Source: JBFGCM01 sp041581135
GTDB lineage: Bacteria; Actinomycetota; Acidimicrobiia; Spongiisociales; UBA5794
Reading direction: 5' to 3'
DNA: 44,243 nt
NCBI GenBank assembly: GCA_041581135.1
Contig: JBFGCM010000020.1
Span: 1 to 44,243, forward strand
The notes under the pieces are model-generated. The model searched no databases and had not been told where the DNA came from. It saw only the letters and a list, made by a program, of their open reading frames with translations. Of the stretch, positions 33,812 through 42,769 are shown piece after piece (within the stretch, counting starts at the first letter, position 1; each line of letters opens with the position of its first letter). A program made the position numbers and the translations under genes.

Positions 33812-35259
33812 CAGACGGCCCCTGCGGGATCGAGCACCCACGTGTCCTTGGAGCCGCCACCCTGCGAGCTGTTCACGATCAACGAGCCCTCCCGCAACGC
33901 CACGCGGGTGAGGCCACCCGGTACGACGGTGGTGCTCTCACCGGTGACGATGAAGGGCCTGACGTCGATGTGGCGCGGCGCCAGCCCGTCACCGGTGAAC
34001 GTCGGATGCGTCGAAAGCTCCACCACCTCCTGGGCGATGTACCCGCGCGGATTCCGCTCAATAGCACGCCGGGTCTCCTCGAGCTGCTCATCGGACGCGC
34101 TGCGTCCGATGACGATGCCGTACCCACCCGCTTCCGCAACGGGTTTCACCACGAGCTGGTCGAGTCGTTCGAGGACCTCGGCGCGCTGGTCGGGATCCCA
34201 CAAGGTGTACGTCGTGGCGTTGGGCAGGATGGGCTGCTCGCCCAGGTAGTACTCCACCATGGTGGGAACGTATGGGTACACCGCCTTGTCGTCGGCGACA
34301 CCGTTGCCGACCGCGTTGGCGACCGCCACGTTGCCCGCCCGAACCGCCGCCATGAGACCGGGTATGCCCAGCACCGAAGACCGCTCGAACGCGACGGGGT
34401 CGAGGTAGTCGTCGTCGATCCGGCGGTAGATGACGTGGACCTGTTGCAGACCACGGGTGGTGCGCATGTAGACGGCGTGATCGTTCACGAGCAGGTCCCG
34501 GCCCTCCACCAGCTCTACTCCCATGCGACGCGCCAGGAAGGCGTGCTCGAAGTAGGCCGAGTTGAAGGGCCCCGGCGTGAGCACCACCACGGTGGGGTCG
34601 GACACGCCTGCCGGGGCGTGGAACTGGAGGGCCTCCGCCAGCAGGGAGCCGTAGTGGTCGACTGGTCGGATCGAGTACTGACCGAACAGCAGCGGGAAGG
34701 CGCGACGCATGGCGGCTCGGTTCTCGATGACGTAGGAGATCCCACTTGGCACTCGGAGGTTGTCCTCGAGCACGCGATACACCCCCAGGTGGTCGCGAAC
34801 GATGTCGATGCCGGCCACGGTCACCCGGGCCGCCCCCTTGACGTCGATCCCGAACGCGGCCCGCTTGTACCCGTCTGAGCTCTGCACCAGCCAGCCGGGA
34901 ATCACGCCATCGCGGACGATGGCCGACTCCCCCGCATAGAGATCGTCGAGGAAGGCGTTCAACGCCTTGGTGCGCTGGATGAGGCCGGCCTCCACCATGG
35001 CCCACTCGTCTGCCGCGATGATTCGGGGCACCAGGTCGATGGGCCAGATGCGCTCGGTGCCTTCATCACCGCCGTACACCGCGAAGGTGATGCCCAGGTT
35101 GCGGAAGGTGGAGTCGGTGAGGCGAGCCCGATCGTCGATGTCGGCGACATCGAGGACTCCGAGCCGATCCGCCAAGCGCCGATAGTGAGGTCGCACGGCT
35201 CCGGAATCGAACATCTCACAGAAGGTGCCGTCGGGGTCGTAGGTGTCCAAGAGGCCCAT
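33811..35259 (-). CDS. Circularly permuted ATP-grasp protein (type 2)
   Basis: The 482-residue protein has the DUF404/DUF407 layout of circularly permuted ATP-grasp enzymes: 'YDPDGTFCEMFD' at the start, 'RIWPIDLVPRII', 'GYKRAAFGIDVKGAARVTVAG', 'EDNLRVPSGISYVIENR', 'VVVLTPGPFNSAYFEHAFLA', 'VANAVGNGVADDKAVYPY' and 'VVKPVAEAGGYGIVIG' (nucleotide-binding loop), then 'RHIDVRPFIVTG' near the end. ATP-grasp enzymes make amide bonds via acyl-phosphates; this type is predicted to join amino acids to a peptide or small molecule. There is no ribosome-binding site at the ATG; TAATCT on the minus strand ends eight bases before it, so a leaderless internal start is possible. It is followed by alpha-E and transglutaminase genes. 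Confidence 0.92.
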   Translation of the reverse strand: MGLLDTYDPDGTFCEMFDSGAVRPHYRRLADRLGVLDVADIDDRARLTDSTFRNLGITFAVYGGDEGTERIWPIDLVPRIIAADEWAMVEAGLIQRTKALNAFLDDLYAGESAIVRDGVIPGWLVQSSDGYKRAAFGIDVKGAARVTVAGIDIVRDHLGVYRVLEDNLRVPSGISYVIENRAAMRRAFPLLFGQYSIRPVDHYGSLLAEALQFHAPAGVSDPTVVVLTPGPFNSAYFEHAFLARRMGVELVEGRDLLVNDHAVYMRTTRGLQQVHVIYRRIDDDYLDPVAFERSSVLGIPGLMAAVRAGNVAVANAVGNGVADDKAVYPYVPTMVEYYLGEQPILPNATTYTLWDPDQRAEVLERLDQLVVKPVAEAGGYGIVIGRSASDEQLEETRRAIERNPRGYIAQEVVELSTHPTFTGDGLAPRHIDVRPFIVTGESTTVVPGGLTRVALREGSLIVNSSQGGGSKDTWVLDPAGAV

Positions 35260-35298
35260 GGCGCGGGAGATTAGATAGCCGACGGTTGCGGGCGAGGA

Positions 35299-36063
35299 CT
35301 ATCCGTCGGGCAAGTGACGTCGGAGTAGGTAGTTGTAGATGATCCACCCGGCGTTGGAACGCACCAGATCCTCACGCGCCACCCGGGCGGCATCGACGCT
35401 GATGGCGATCGGATTCCTCGCCTTGAGGGCCACTTCCGACGCACGTTCCATCTCGACGAGCCATGCCACTGCCTCTGCGGCACTCCTGCCCGTTGTGAGC
35501 AAGCCATGGTTGGCGAGGATGACGTGGCTCTTGTCGCCGATCGCGACGGCGATGCGCTTGCCACCTTGCAGCGACAGGACCTGCACCTCCTCGTCGTCGA
35601 ACACCGCGTGGTCCTCGTAGAACTGCGTCGCCTCCTGATTGATCGGCTCCAGCATGCGGCGCTCCGTCGAGTAGGCGGTGCCGTATGGCGAGTGTATGTG
35701 GGCCGCGGCCTCGATGTCAGGACGAGCCTCGTGCACGGGATGGTGGATGTGGTACCCGGTGACGTTGATGGGTGCCGGCTTCGCCCCGATCGTGGCATCG
35801 TCGACCGCGGATCCATCAGGAGCCACCAAGACGGTATCTGCCGGCTCGGCCGCATGAAACGAGACCCCATACCGAAGCATCCAGAAGTGGTCGCGCCGCT
35901 CCGGATCCCGGAACGAGATGTGCCCATCGCCCATATCGCCATATCGCAGAGCGGCGAACAGCCGGTAGCACTGGGCGAGTTGGGCCCGACGCCGGGCGCG
36001 CTCCGCCATCGGATCGTCGAGGAAGGGCTCCTCGTCATCCGGGCCGAACGGTGGCAGCGGCAT
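35299..36063 (-). CDS. Class II aldolase/adducin family protein
   Basis: The 254-residue protein has the class II aldolase fold with metal-binding His residues in 'AAAHIHSPYGTAYS' and 'VILANHGLLTTG', and 'DGHISFRDP' near the N-terminus. Family members include fuculose-phosphate aldolase and related sugar or acid aldolases and dehydratases, but the subfamily is not clear. The ATG at 36063 gives MPLPPFGPDDEEPF. It lies 20 bases after the phosphopantetheinyl transferase and 39 before the ATP-grasp gene on the same strand, so all five minus-strand genes may share a transcript. A link to either pathway is not evident. Confidence 0.85.
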   Translation of the reverse strand: MPLPPFGPDDEEPFLDDPMAERARRRAQLAQCYRLFAALRYGDMGDGHISFRDPERRDHFWMLRYGVSFHAAEPADTVLVAPDGSAVDDATIGAKPAPINVTGYHIHHPVHEARPDIEAAAHIHSPYGTAYSTERRMLEPINQEATQFYEDHAVFDDEEVQVLSLQGGKRIAVAIGDKSHVILANHGLLTTGRSAAEAVAWLVEMERASEVALKARNPIAISVDAARVAREDLVRSNAGWIIYNYLLRRHLPDG

Positions 36064-36083
36064 GGCCAGATGGTACCGCCGGG

Positions 36084-36749
36084 TCAGGCCGGCAGCGCGA
36101 CCGATGTCACGACGAACGCCCCGTCCCACTCGCACCACACCGGGATCGGCTCGTCGGGGGCGCGGTCGATCCGCGTGACGAATCGGCCTGCGTACCCATG
36201 GTCAGTGCGCGCCAAGCGAACCGCATCGAACCCGAAGAACGTGCCGATGGCGGGAAAGAGGGCCTTGTAGATGCTCTCCTTGGCGGAGAACATCTCGAGT
36301 GCCGCAGCCCGGCGACGGTCCACCTCCAAGCCCTCCAACCAGGCGCGCTCCGCATCGAACGCCACCGTCTCCGCCAATTCGGGAAACCATCGATCGGTGT
36401 GCTCCATGTCCAGGCCGAGGGCACGGATCCGTTCCCCGGGGGCCACCGCCGCCAGCGCCCGACCAGCACTGTGAGTGATCGCACCGACCACCCCAGGTGG
36501 CCAGAGGGGCTCACCGTGGGGACCGCGCAGGATCGGCCCTGCATCTCGCCCCAGGATCCGCAGCGCTTCGTGGGCGGCCGCCCGCCCCAGCCGGAACTGG
36601 GCGCGGTGGGATTCGACCGCCCGAGGACTGAGCAGGTCCTCTTCCTCCGGCCACAGAGGATCGGGACCATCGTCGAGGTGGAGTTCGACGACGACGATCG
36701 GCGGGGGAAGTCCCAGTTCGCCGGCCTGGAGTCTGCTGTTGGATGCCAT
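36084..36749 (-). CDS. 4'-phosphopantetheinyl transferase (EntD/Sfp type)
   Basis: This enzyme moves the phosphopantetheine arm of CoA onto the Ser of carrier proteins such as the PCP of the divergent NRPS. The 221-residue protein has 'GAITHSAGRALAAVA', 'IRALGLDMEHTDR' with the metal-binding Asp and Glu, and 'EMFSAKESIYKALFP', the [FW]SxKE[SA]xxKA motif. The form is EntD-like. The ATG at 36749 has no ribosome-binding site, and an in-frame ATG at 36809 (20 residues longer) cannot be excluded. It is divergent from the NRPS across about 109 bases, which strongly suggests it serves that gene. Confidence 0.9.
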   Translation of the reverse strand: MASNSRLQAGELGLPPPIVVVELHLDDGPDPLWPEEEDLLSPRAVESHRAQFRLGRAAAHEALRILGRDAGPILRGPHGEPLWPPGVVGAITHSAGRALAAVAPGERIRALGLDMEHTDRWFPELAETVAFDAERAWLEGLEVDRRRAAALEMFSAKESIYKALFPAIGTFFGFDAVRLARTDHGYAGRFVTRIDRAPDEPIPVWCEWDGAFVVTSVALPA

Positions 36750-36858
36750 CGGGGCCGGATGTTGGCACGTCCGGGGCCAGACAGACACCGTCGCGGGTCC
36801 GTATACCATGCGTGGCGGGGAAGCGGCTCCCCGTGACCACGAGGCGAGGAGCGGTCGG
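36750..36858. promoter_or_regulatory. Divergent control region between phosphopantetheinyl transferase and NRPS
   Basis: This 109-base gap must hold both promoters. A GTATAC palindrome at 36801-36806 offers TATACC (plus) and TATACG (minus) as possible -10 elements, but no convincing -35 was found on either side. GAGGAG at 36846-36851 is the ribosome-binding site of the NRPS. Confidence 0.35.
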
Positions 36859-39800
36859 GTGGTTGTGTATCACCAGCGTCTCGACGTATCTGCGGCCGAT
36901 CTGGCCGCCGTCGAGGCGCGCCTGCGGGAGATCACCGGCGTCCCCGAACCGGTGGAGGACGCCTACCCGCTGTCGCCCCTCCAGGAGGGCATGCTGTTCC
37001 ATGCCCTGGGCTCGGACGACGACGACATGTACATCGTCCAGCAGCGCCTGGAGATCGAGGGTGCGCTGGACCCCGAGGTGTTCGAGGCGGCATGGTCTCG
37101 AGTCGTCGACCGCCACCCGGCGTTGCGGACCGTGTTCTCGTGGGCGCACGAGGGGCCGGCGATCCAGATCGTGTGTCGGGGCGTGGACATCGCATTCTCC
37201 GTGCACGACGTGGAAGACGACCAGGACCCGGAGTCGGTGATCGAGTCCCACTTTGCCGCCGATCGCCAACACCGCTTCTCGCTCGACCAACCGCCACTGA
37301 TGCGGGTAGCTCTGTTCCGCCTCGCCCCCGACCGCCACGTGATGATGTGGAGCCAGCATCACCTGGTCGAGGACGGGTGGTCGGCGGCCACGGTGCTCGC
37401 CGAGGTCTTTGCGGCTTACGAGGCCTTGGCGGAGGGAGCAGCCCCCGCGTTCTCGCCGGTGCGACCGTTCGCCGACTTCATCGGGTGGTTGTCCAGCCGT
37501 GACGACGAGCCCACCGAACAGTTCTGGCGTGCCCAGCTCCGAGGATTCGAGGAACCGACGCGCATGGTGGTGCCCCACCTGGAACGCTCTGGTGGCGGAT
37601 TCAGCCGCCGGCTTCTCTCGCTGGCGCCCGAGATGACCGGACGCATCGAAGCGTTCGCCCGCGAGCACGGTCTCACCACCAACACGGTCCTCACGGGCGC
37701 CCTGGCGATCGTCGTGGGGCGTCATCTCAACAAGCGCGACGTCGCCATCGGGGTGGTGGGCTCGGGTCGGCCTGCCGGACTCGAGGGGGTCGAGGCCATG
37801 GTGGGGATGTTCATCAACACGCTCATCCTGCGGCTCGAGGTCGACGAGGCTGCAGCCGTGGGCAAGTGGCTCACCGAAGTGCAGGACCGCCAGGCGGCAG
37901 TTCTGGACCATGGCCACACCGCCATGACGAAGGTCCAGGAGTGGAGCGAACTGGGGGCCGGCACCACCCTCACCGACACGTTGTTCGCCTACTGGAACTT
38001 CGGAGCCGAGGGCGCTTCACCCAGCGGGGCGCTGCGATACCGCACCGTCGACGCCTATGGCCGCACCAGCTTCCCTCTGTCGATCACGGTCGAATCCGCC
38101 GATCCACTCAACGTGGCGCTCGACTTCGATTCCGGCGACTTCAACGAGGGCGCCGCGAAGCGACTCCTCGACCACTACGCCACGGTGCTCGAGGCGCTGG
38201 TGCGGGACGGCGAGACAACGGTGGGCGACCTCGAGATGCTCACTGCTCGAGAGCGCGCTCGAATCGATGCGTTCAACGCCACCCTCCACCCGCTGCCCCA
38301 CCCGTCGGTGGTGGATGCCTTTCGCGCCCAGGTGCGAACCCGTCCAGACGCAGTTGCTGTGCGGGCCGGCGACGAGACCTTGACCTACGGCGAGCTGGAC
38401 GCCGCCAGCGACCGACTGGCGGCGCACCTCATCCAGATGACCGGCTTTGCGGCCAAGCGCATCGCGGTGCTGCTGCCCCGCTCGCCGCAGCTCCTGGTGG
38501 CAGTGCTGGCGGTGCTCAAGGCGGGAGCGGCCTACGTGCCCGTCGATCGCCACCTTCCCGCCGAGCGAATCGCCTACCTGTTGGATGACAGCGGAGCAGA
38601 TCTCGTCATCACCGACGCTGCGCAGGAGGGTCAGCTGCCTGAGACCGCTCCGCCCCACATGGTGGTGCCCCAGCCGGACGACCACGACGCGGACATCGAC
38701 TTCGACATCCCGATCGGGCCCGGTGATCTCGCCTACGTGATGTACACCTCCGGGTCCACCGGTCGACCCAAAGGCGTGATGGTCACTCACCACAACCTCG
38801 TCAACTACGTGACGTGGGCACACGACGTGTACGGGCACAACGAGCCGGTCAGCTTCCCGCTGTACACCTCCGTGGGGTTCGATCTGACCGTCACGTCCAT
38901 GTACGTGCCGCTGGTGTCGGGCGGGGAGGTGGTCATCTACCCGGACGACGATGCCCGGGAGCTGGCTGTGCTCGATGTGTTCGACGACGACGCAGTGGAT
39001 GTCGTCAAGCTCACTCCCTCCCACCTCGCCGCACTGGACGCGTCGCACCTGGATACTCGCCGCATCGGCGCGCTCGTACTGGGAGGTGAGGACCTGCGGG
39101 TCGACCTGGCCACGTTCACCCAGGACGCCAGTGGTGGACGGCTCACGATCTACAACGAGTACGGCCCCACCGAGGCGACGGTCGGGTGCATGATCCACCG
39201 CTACGACCCCGCCACCGACACCGATGGATCGGTGCCGATCGGCCGCCCGGCCGGCAACGCTCGCATCTATGTGCTCGACATCGGGCTCAACCCCGTACCC
39301 GAGGGTGCGGTCGGCGAGCTGTACATCGGAGGCGACGGGGTCGCCGCCGGATACCTGAATCGGGACGCACTCACCGCCGATCGCTTCACGCCGGATCCGT
39401 TTCATCCCGGCGGCACCATGTACCGCACCGGCGACCTGGCCCGGTGGCGGGGTGACGTCATCGAGTATCTGGGCCGCACCGATGCTCAGGTGAAGGTCCG
39501 GGGGCACCGGATCGAGCTCGGCGAGATCGAAGCGGCGCTCATGGAGCACCCTGCGGTCGCCAACGCCGCTGTTGCCCTGCGGGAAGCCCGGCCCGGCGAT
39601 CAGCGCCTGGTTGCGTACTACGTCGCCGAACCTGCCGTCGCCGCCAACGTCACTGAGCTGCGGGAGCATCTCCGCAAGTTGCTGCCTGAGTACATGCTGG
39701 TGCAGCACCTGGTGCGGCTCGACGCTCTCCCCCTGACCACCAACGGCAAGCTCGACCGCGCCGCCCTCCCCGACACGGTGGGCGAGGTGACCACATCGAC

Positions 39801-40869
39801 CATGCCCGTCGCGCCGGAGACCGACGCCGAGCGACTGGTGGCTCGGCTGGCTGCCGACCTCCTCGATGTGCCCGACATCGATATGAACGACAACTTCTTC
39901 GAGTTGGGCGGCCACTCGATCCTCGCCATGCAGCTCATTGCCCGTCTCCACCGAGAGACCGGACATCGGCTGAGCCCCCGGGTCGTGCTGATGAACACGC
40001 TGGGACAAGCGGCAGCTCAGCTGCCCGGCGCCATGCCTTCGCCACGACACAACGACGAGACGGCATCCACGACCACGGGCGCAGACGCCGTGGCGACCAC
40101 TGCCTTCTCCTTCGGGCCGGCGTCGTCGCCTCTGTTCGGCATTCTCTACACGCCGGCGCCATCGCAGAGCAACGGCCGGGCGGTGCTGTTGTGCGCTCCG
40201 CTGGGCTGGGAGTACATGCGGAGCCACTGGGCGATGCGCAAGATCGCCCGGCTCGCTGCCACCCGCGGCTTCCACGTCCTCCGGTTCGACTACTTCGCCA
40301 CCGGGGACTCCTCCGGCGACCGCGGCATGGGCTCGGTCGACCGCTGGCGCAGGGACGTGCAAGCCGCGGCCACCGAGTTGCGTGCCGCCTCCGGCGCCCC
40401 CACTGCGTCCGTGGTGGGGGCGCGACTGGGGGCCACTCTGGCCGCAGCGGCCTGCGTGGCGGGACTCGACGCCGACCGCCTGGTCATGTGGGATCCGGTC
40501 GTCGCCGGCGCTGCTCACCTCGCCACCCTCGAGCGGCTCCACGGCGAGCTGCTGGCTCTCCGCGGCGGCCGGCCGCCGAACCCTCGGGTGCAGGGCGACG
40601 AGCTCGTCGGGTTCCCCTACCCCGTGTCGCTTCGCCGCGAGCTTGCCGCCGTCGATCTCATGGAGATGAGGCTCGGGATGCCGACCGTCGTCGTCGCCAC
40701 CGAGGCGCTTCCCGAGTACGAGGCCATGGCACACGCCATGGGACCGGCCACCACGCTCGAACTCGTCTCGGATCCCACCGGGTGGGGCGACGTGGCCTCG
40801 ACCCAGGCATCGCTACTCCCGGCGGTCGTGCCCGGCCGGATCGTGGACGCCCTCGGAGCCGGCACATGA
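36859..40869 (+). CDS. Nonribosomal peptide synthetase C-A-PCP fused to a hydrolase-like domain
   Basis: The 1336-residue protein has a condensation domain (about 25-450; HHLVEDG at 167-173 is the intact active site), an adenylation domain (about 480-975; YTSGSTGRPKG at 629-639, YNEYGPTEATV, YRTGDLARW, NGKLDRAALP) and a carrier domain (about 980-1060; Ser1020 in LGGHS takes the arm). The binding pocket read by eye is D-L-T-K-V-G-E-V-G-K, one conservative change from the Asn code. The last ~260 residues are an alpha/beta-hydrolase-like domain, but the nucleophile elbow is GARLG (Arg1189 in place of Ser) and no catalytic His is evident. A normal thioesterase is missing. The GTG at 36859 was chosen for GAGGAG seven bases upstream. 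It overlaps the next gene by ATGA. Confidence 0.92.
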   Translation: MVVYHQRLDVSAADLAAVEARLREITGVPEPVEDAYPLSPLQEGMLFHALGSDDDDMYIVQQRLEIEGALDPEVFEAAWSRVVDRHPALRTVFSWAHEGPAIQIVCRGVDIAFSVHDVEDDQDPESVIESHFAADRQHRFSLDQPPLMRVALFRLAPDRHVMMWSQHHLVEDGWSAATVLAEVFAAYEALAEGAAPAFSPVRPFADFIGWLSSRDDEPTEQFWRAQLRGFEEPTRMVVPHLERSGGGFSRRLLSLAPEMTGRIEAFAREHGLTTNTVLTGALAIVVGRHLNKRDVAIGVVGSGRPAGLEGVEAMVGMFINTLILRLEVDEAAAVGKWLTEVQDRQAAVLDHGHTAMTKVQEWSELGAGTTLTDTLFAYWNFGAEGASPSGALRYRTVDAYGRTSFPLSITVESADPLNVALDFDSGDFNEGAAKRLLDHYATVLEALVRDGETTVGDLEMLTARERARIDAFNATLHPLPHPSVVDAFRAQVRTRPDAVAVRAGDETLTYGELDAASDRLAAHLIQMTGFAAKRIAVLLPRSPQLLVAVLAVLKAGAAYVPVDRHLPAERIAYLLDDSGADLVITDAAQEGQLPETAPPHMVVPQPDDHDADIDFDIPIGPGDLAYVMYTSGSTGRPKGVMVTHHNLVNYVTWAHDVYGHNEPVSFPLYTSVGFDLTVTSMYVPLVSGGEVVIYPDDDARELAVLDVFDDDAVDVVKLTPSHLAALDASHLDTRRIGALVLGGEDLRVDLATFTQDASGGRLTIYNEYGPTEATVGCMIHRYDPATDTDGSVPIGRPAGNARIYVLDIGLNPVPEGAVGELYIGGDGVAAGYLNRDALTADRFTPDPFHPGGTMYRTGDLARWRGDVIEYLGRTDAQVKVRGHRIELGEIEAALMEHPAVANAAVALREARPGDQRLVAYYVAEPAVAANVTELREHLRKLLPEYMLVQHLVRLDALPLTTNGKLDRAALPDTVGEVTTSTMPVAPETDAERLVARLAADLLDVPDIDMNDNFFELGGHSILAMQLIARLHRETGHRLSPRVVLMNTLGQAAAQLPGAMPSPRHNDETASTTTGADAVATTAFSFGPASSPLFGILYTPAPSQSNGRAVLLCAPLGWEYMRSHWAMRKIARLAATRGFHVLRFDYFATGDSSGDRGMGSVDRWRRDVQAAATELRAASGAPTASVVGARLGATLAAAACVAGLDADRLVMWDPVVAGAAHLATLERLHGELLALRGGRPPNPRVQGDELVGFPYPVSLRRELAAVDLMEMRLGMPTVVVATEALPEYEAMAHAMGPATTLELVSDPTGWGDVASTQASLLPAVVPGRIVDALGAGT

Positions 40870-41714
40870 ACGAGCGCGCCTTGTACTTCGGGCCGGACCA
40901 TGGCCTCCTCGGCATCTACACCACGCCGGAGATCGTGGCCGGGCCCGGTGTGATCCTGCTCAACGCCGGGCTCCTCCACCGCGTCGGTCCCAACCGGCTC
41001 CATGTGGACCTCGCCCGGCACCTCGGCTCCCTCGGCTACCCCTGTCTTCGTTTCGACATGTCGGGGGTGGGCGACAGTGCGTTGCGCGGCGGCGGCCTCC
41101 TCTATGTGGAGCGCTCTGTGCAGGATGTCGTGGAGGCGATGGACGACATGGCGGCCCGCTCCGGCGTCGAGGACTTCGTCGTCGTCGGGTTGTGTACCGG
41201 CGCATTCAACGCGTTCCGAGCTGCGGTTCGTGACGAGCGCATCAGCGGGGCCGTGCTGCTGGACGGCTACTCCTACCCCACGCTCCGCTCCCGATTCCGG
41301 CACTATCGCACCAGAGTCTTCGAGCTCGGCAAATGGGTTGCCTTCGTGCGGCGACGCCTCGGCCTCGGCAGCGGCCCCGAGCCTCTCCGCGACGACCTGG
41401 TGGTCTTCGAGAACGAAGTGGTGCCGCGGGATCGATTCGCCTCCGAGCTGGGCGGCCTCATCGACCGCGACGCTCGCCTCCTCATGGTGTACACCCGTTT
41501 GGGACCTTTGGCGTTCAACTACGCCCGGCAGATGCACGACGCCTTTCCCGAGCTGGAGTTCGGGCGAGCCGTCGAGGTGACGTACTACCCCGAGGCGGAT
41601 CACACCTTCACGTTTCCCGGTCATCGGGACACCCTGATCACCGACATCACCACGTGGCTGCAACGTCACTTCCCTACCGAGGCTCGGACGAGCCTGAAGG
41701 AGACCATCCGATGA
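40866..41714 (+). CDS. Alpha/beta hydrolase with Cys nucleophile (exosortase A-associated hydrolase 1-like)
   Basis: The 282-residue protein has the alpha/beta-hydrolase pattern 'FDMSGVGDS', a nucleophile elbow GLCTG (Cys110 where Ser is usual) and 'PEADHTFTF' with His246 as the likely base. The 'RFRHYRTRVFELGKW' segment after the elbow and the GLCxG elbow resemble hydrolase 1 of exosortase A loci. It may release or transfer the NRPS product, or be the active partner of the nucleophile-free domain at the end of the NRPS. Its ATG overlaps the NRPS stop, and the next gene overlaps its own stop, both as ATGA. The assignment to that family is from memory of its motifs. Confidence 0.78.
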   Translation: MNERALYFGPDHGLLGIYTTPEIVAGPGVILLNAGLLHRVGPNRLHVDLARHLGSLGYPCLRFDMSGVGDSALRGGGLLYVERSVQDVVEAMDDMAARSGVEDFVVVGLCTGAFNAFRAAVRDERISGAVLLDGYSYPTLRSRFRHYRTRVFELGKWVAFVRRRLGLGSGPEPLRDDLVVFENEVVPRDRFASELGGLIDRDARLLMVYTRLGPLAFNYARQMHDAFPELEFGRAVEVTYYPEADHTFTFPGHRDTLITDITTWLQRHFPTEARTSLKETIR

Positions 41715-42769
41715 AGACTCGAATCGTGGCCAGGGAGCACATTGCGGCCATCGTTGCCGCCGTGGGCCTGGACCGGCTCATGGACGAGGCGATCGATCGC
41801 ATCTCGGACGCGATTCGAGAGTTCGACGGCAGCCGCACGAGGGTCCGCACCCGGGATGGCTTCCACTACACCGAGCCGGACGTAGGCCTCCTCGAATGGA
41901 TGCCGGTGATGCACACCGCCGAGACCACGACGATCAAGGTCGTCGGCTACCACCCGTCGAATCCTCGATCGCGGAATCTGCCCACCATCCTGTCCACCAT
42001 CAGCTCCTACGACACCGAGACGGGCCATCTCGCCGGGCTCGCAGACGGGACCTTCCTCACCGCCCTCCGTACCGGGGCGGCATCCGCCATCGCCAGCCGG
42101 GTGCTGGCCCGCCCCGACTCCACCGTGCTGGGACTGATCGGTTGCGGAGCACAGGCCATCACCCAGATGCACGCCCTCCTCCGCACGTTCCGCATCGAGC
42201 AGGTGCTGATCGCCGACGCCACCCCCGAGCACGCGGCCTCCTTCCCCGAACGCGCCGCATCGGTGCTGCCGGAGGGGGTCAAGATCGAGGAGGCCACCGT
42301 CGAGGCCATCCTCGCCGGCTCCGACATCCTGTGCACCTCCACCGCCATCCCCCGGGGAGGCGGGCCCCTCTTCGACGATCAAGAGACGCGCCCGTGGCTC
42401 CACATCAACGCAGTGGGCGCCGACTTCCCCGGCAAGACCGAGCTGCCGCGCGAACTCCTCCTCCGGGCCCTGGTGTGCCCCGATCATCTCGAACAGGCCA
42501 TGCGGGAAGGGGAATGCCAACAACTGGCGCCAGCCGAGATCGGGCCGTCCCTCAGCGAGATCATCGCCGACCCGGCGCGATACGCCCCGATCGGTCGCGA
42601 GCGATTGACGGTGTTCGACTCGACGGGTTGGGCGCTCGAGGATCGCGTCGCCCTACAGCTGCTGCTGGAACACGCCGATCGGCTGGACATCGGCGTTCAC
42701 ATCGAACTGGAAGACATCAGCGACGACCCGCTCCACCCGTACGACTTCACGACCCGGCCGGGTCGCTGA
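41711..42769 (+). CDS. Ornithine cyclodeaminase / mu-crystallin family protein
   Basis: The 352-residue NAD-binding protein has 'TIKVVGYHPSNP' (substrate Lys), 'LADGTFLTALRTGAASAIAS', the Rossmann loop 'LGLIGCGAQAITQM' and 'HINAVGADFPGKTEL' with the Asp expected in active ornithine cyclodeaminases. The named enzyme turns L-ornithine into L-proline and ammonia; relatives reduce imines or make N-substituted amino acids (SbnB-type). In this operon it likely supplies an amino-acid building block. The ATG overlaps the preceding stop, and the next ATG overlaps its own TGA. Proline as product is the favoured reading but is not proved. Confidence 0.87.
   Translation: MKTRIVAREHIAAIVAAVGLDRLMDEAIDRISDAIREFDGSRTRVRTRDGFHYTEPDVGLLEWMPVMHTAETTTIKVVGYHPSNPRSRNLPTILSTISSYDTETGHLAGLADGTFLTALRTGAASAIASRVLARPDSTVLGLIGCGAQAITQMHALLRTFRIEQVLIADATPEHAASFPERAASVLPEGVKIEEATVEAILAGSDILCTSTAIPRGGGPLFDDQETRPWLHINAVGADFPGKTELPRELLLRALVCPDHLEQAMREGECQQLAPAEIGPSLSEIIADPARYAPIGRERLTVFDSTGWALEDRVALQLLLEHADRLDIGVHIELEDISDDPLHPYDFTTRPGR

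Noticed and set aside
36808..36810. ATG as NRPS start
   Set aside because: It is in frame but has no ribosome-binding site, and the added 17 residues do not resemble a condensation-domain N-terminus. The GTG at 36859 has GAGGAG at the right distance.
38017..40734. 905-codon open frame antisense to the NRPS
   Set aside because: It lies wholly opposite a gene with complete C, A and PCP motifs. Its protein is rich in His, Arg, Gly and Gln with no fold-like pattern, as expected from a shadow frame in high-GC DNA.
36859..40869. Ordinary thioesterase at the NRPS end
   Set aside because: The nucleophile Ser is replaced by Arg and no catalytic His was found, so calling it a thioesterase would be misleading.
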